This document shows positions 11,955 through 12,062 of a stretch of DNA of 12,062 bases, piece by piece. The DNA is taken from contig CAXBRB010000068.1 of the NCBI GenBank assembly GCA_963977795.1, forward strand, positions 1 to 12,062, read 5' to 3'. The notes beneath the pieces are model-generated. The model worked only from the letters and a program-made list of their open reading frames with translations. It did no database searches and was not told where the DNA came from. Every line of letters starts with the position of its first letter. The stretch's first letter is position 1. The translations under genes were made by a program, and so were the position numbers. The stretch comes from Bog-756 sp963977795. GTDB lineage: Bacteria > Actinomycetota > Acidimicrobiia > Acidimicrobiales > RAAP-2.

Positions 11955-12062
11955 TCCCCGCCTGCGGCGGCACCTGGCGTCCGCCGGGGAAGGCCCGGGA
12001 CGAGCCGGGCCCCCCTGTAGGCTGACTGCCGTCGGCGTGCCGTCCGGCCGCCGGCCCCGCCC
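11955..12062. other. Window-end intergenic sequence
   Basis: No coding frame is supported. CCGCC-TGC-GGCGG (11958-11970), starting 4 bases after the TetR stop, is a weak hairpin that could aid termination. TAGGCT at 12018-12023 fits a TANNNT -10 for a plus-strand gene beyond the window, but no -35 is seen. Confidence 0.3.

Noticed and set aside
73..12062. tRNA, rRNA, CRISPR arrays, insertion sequences, phage or attachment sites
   Set aside because: I looked for clover-leaf and CCA-end patterns, regularly spaced repeats, transposase motifs and terminal inverted repeats and saw none; the only tandem repeat is the two-copy unit at 1537-1582.

Overview
The window is very GC-rich DNA (about 70 percent or more by eye) with strong G/C third-position bias, mostly Shine-Dalgarno-led ATG/GTG starts, and gene families typical of Actinobacteria: an igr-type hydratase/aldolase module, a mycothiol-dependent-isomerase fold protein and a long-leader TetR regulator. 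An environmental actinobacterium, possibly Acidimicrobiia-like, fits best, but no taxonomic marker is present. The first 72 bases are Illumina adapter, not genome, so the window begins at an assembly end and real sequence starts at 73.

Layout. 73-474: the tail of an unidentified gene, then a solo HicB-like antitoxin gene on the minus strand with a good leaderless promoter. 607-3067: an HSL-family esterase (+) converging on an aldehyde dehydrogenase (-) across a 23-bp tandem repeat. 3198-7302: a tight plus-strand operon of Baeyer-Villiger/flavin monooxygenase, ChsH2-type MaoC protein, DUF35 zinc-ribbon/OB-fold protein, ChsH1-type MaoC hydratase and Ltp2-type aldolase. 7317-7943: a DinB/MDMPI-fold protein (-). 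8143-9393: an ammonium channel. 9430-9564: a cobalamin riboswitch, followed by a secreted alpha/alpha-toroid protein with a C-terminal IPT/TIG domain (9661-10989). 11148-11954: a TetR-like regulator with a palindrome in its leader.

How the genes work together. ChsH2-DUF35-ChsH1-Ltp2 is the hydration and retro-aldol part of actinobacterial steroid side-chain degradation (same order as the Mycobacterium tuberculosis igr operon), except that the usually fused ChsH2 is split into two genes overlapping by 4 nt. The flanking monooxygenase, esterase and aldehyde dehydrogenase would form a logical sequel: the aldolase releases a ketone, the monooxygenase inserts oxygen to give an ester or lactone, the esterase opens it, and the dehydrogenase oxidises an aldehyde. 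This coupling is inference, and the substrate cannot be read from sequence.

The most novel-looking part is the riboswitch-controlled secreted toroid protein. A B12 switch upstream of an exported alpha-toroid plus beta-sandwich protein recalls the two-domain architecture of animal transcobalamin and intrinsic factor, and suggests an extracellular corrinoid-binding protein. The ammonium channel carries Glu in place of the first pore histidine, as in fungal Mep1/Mep3.
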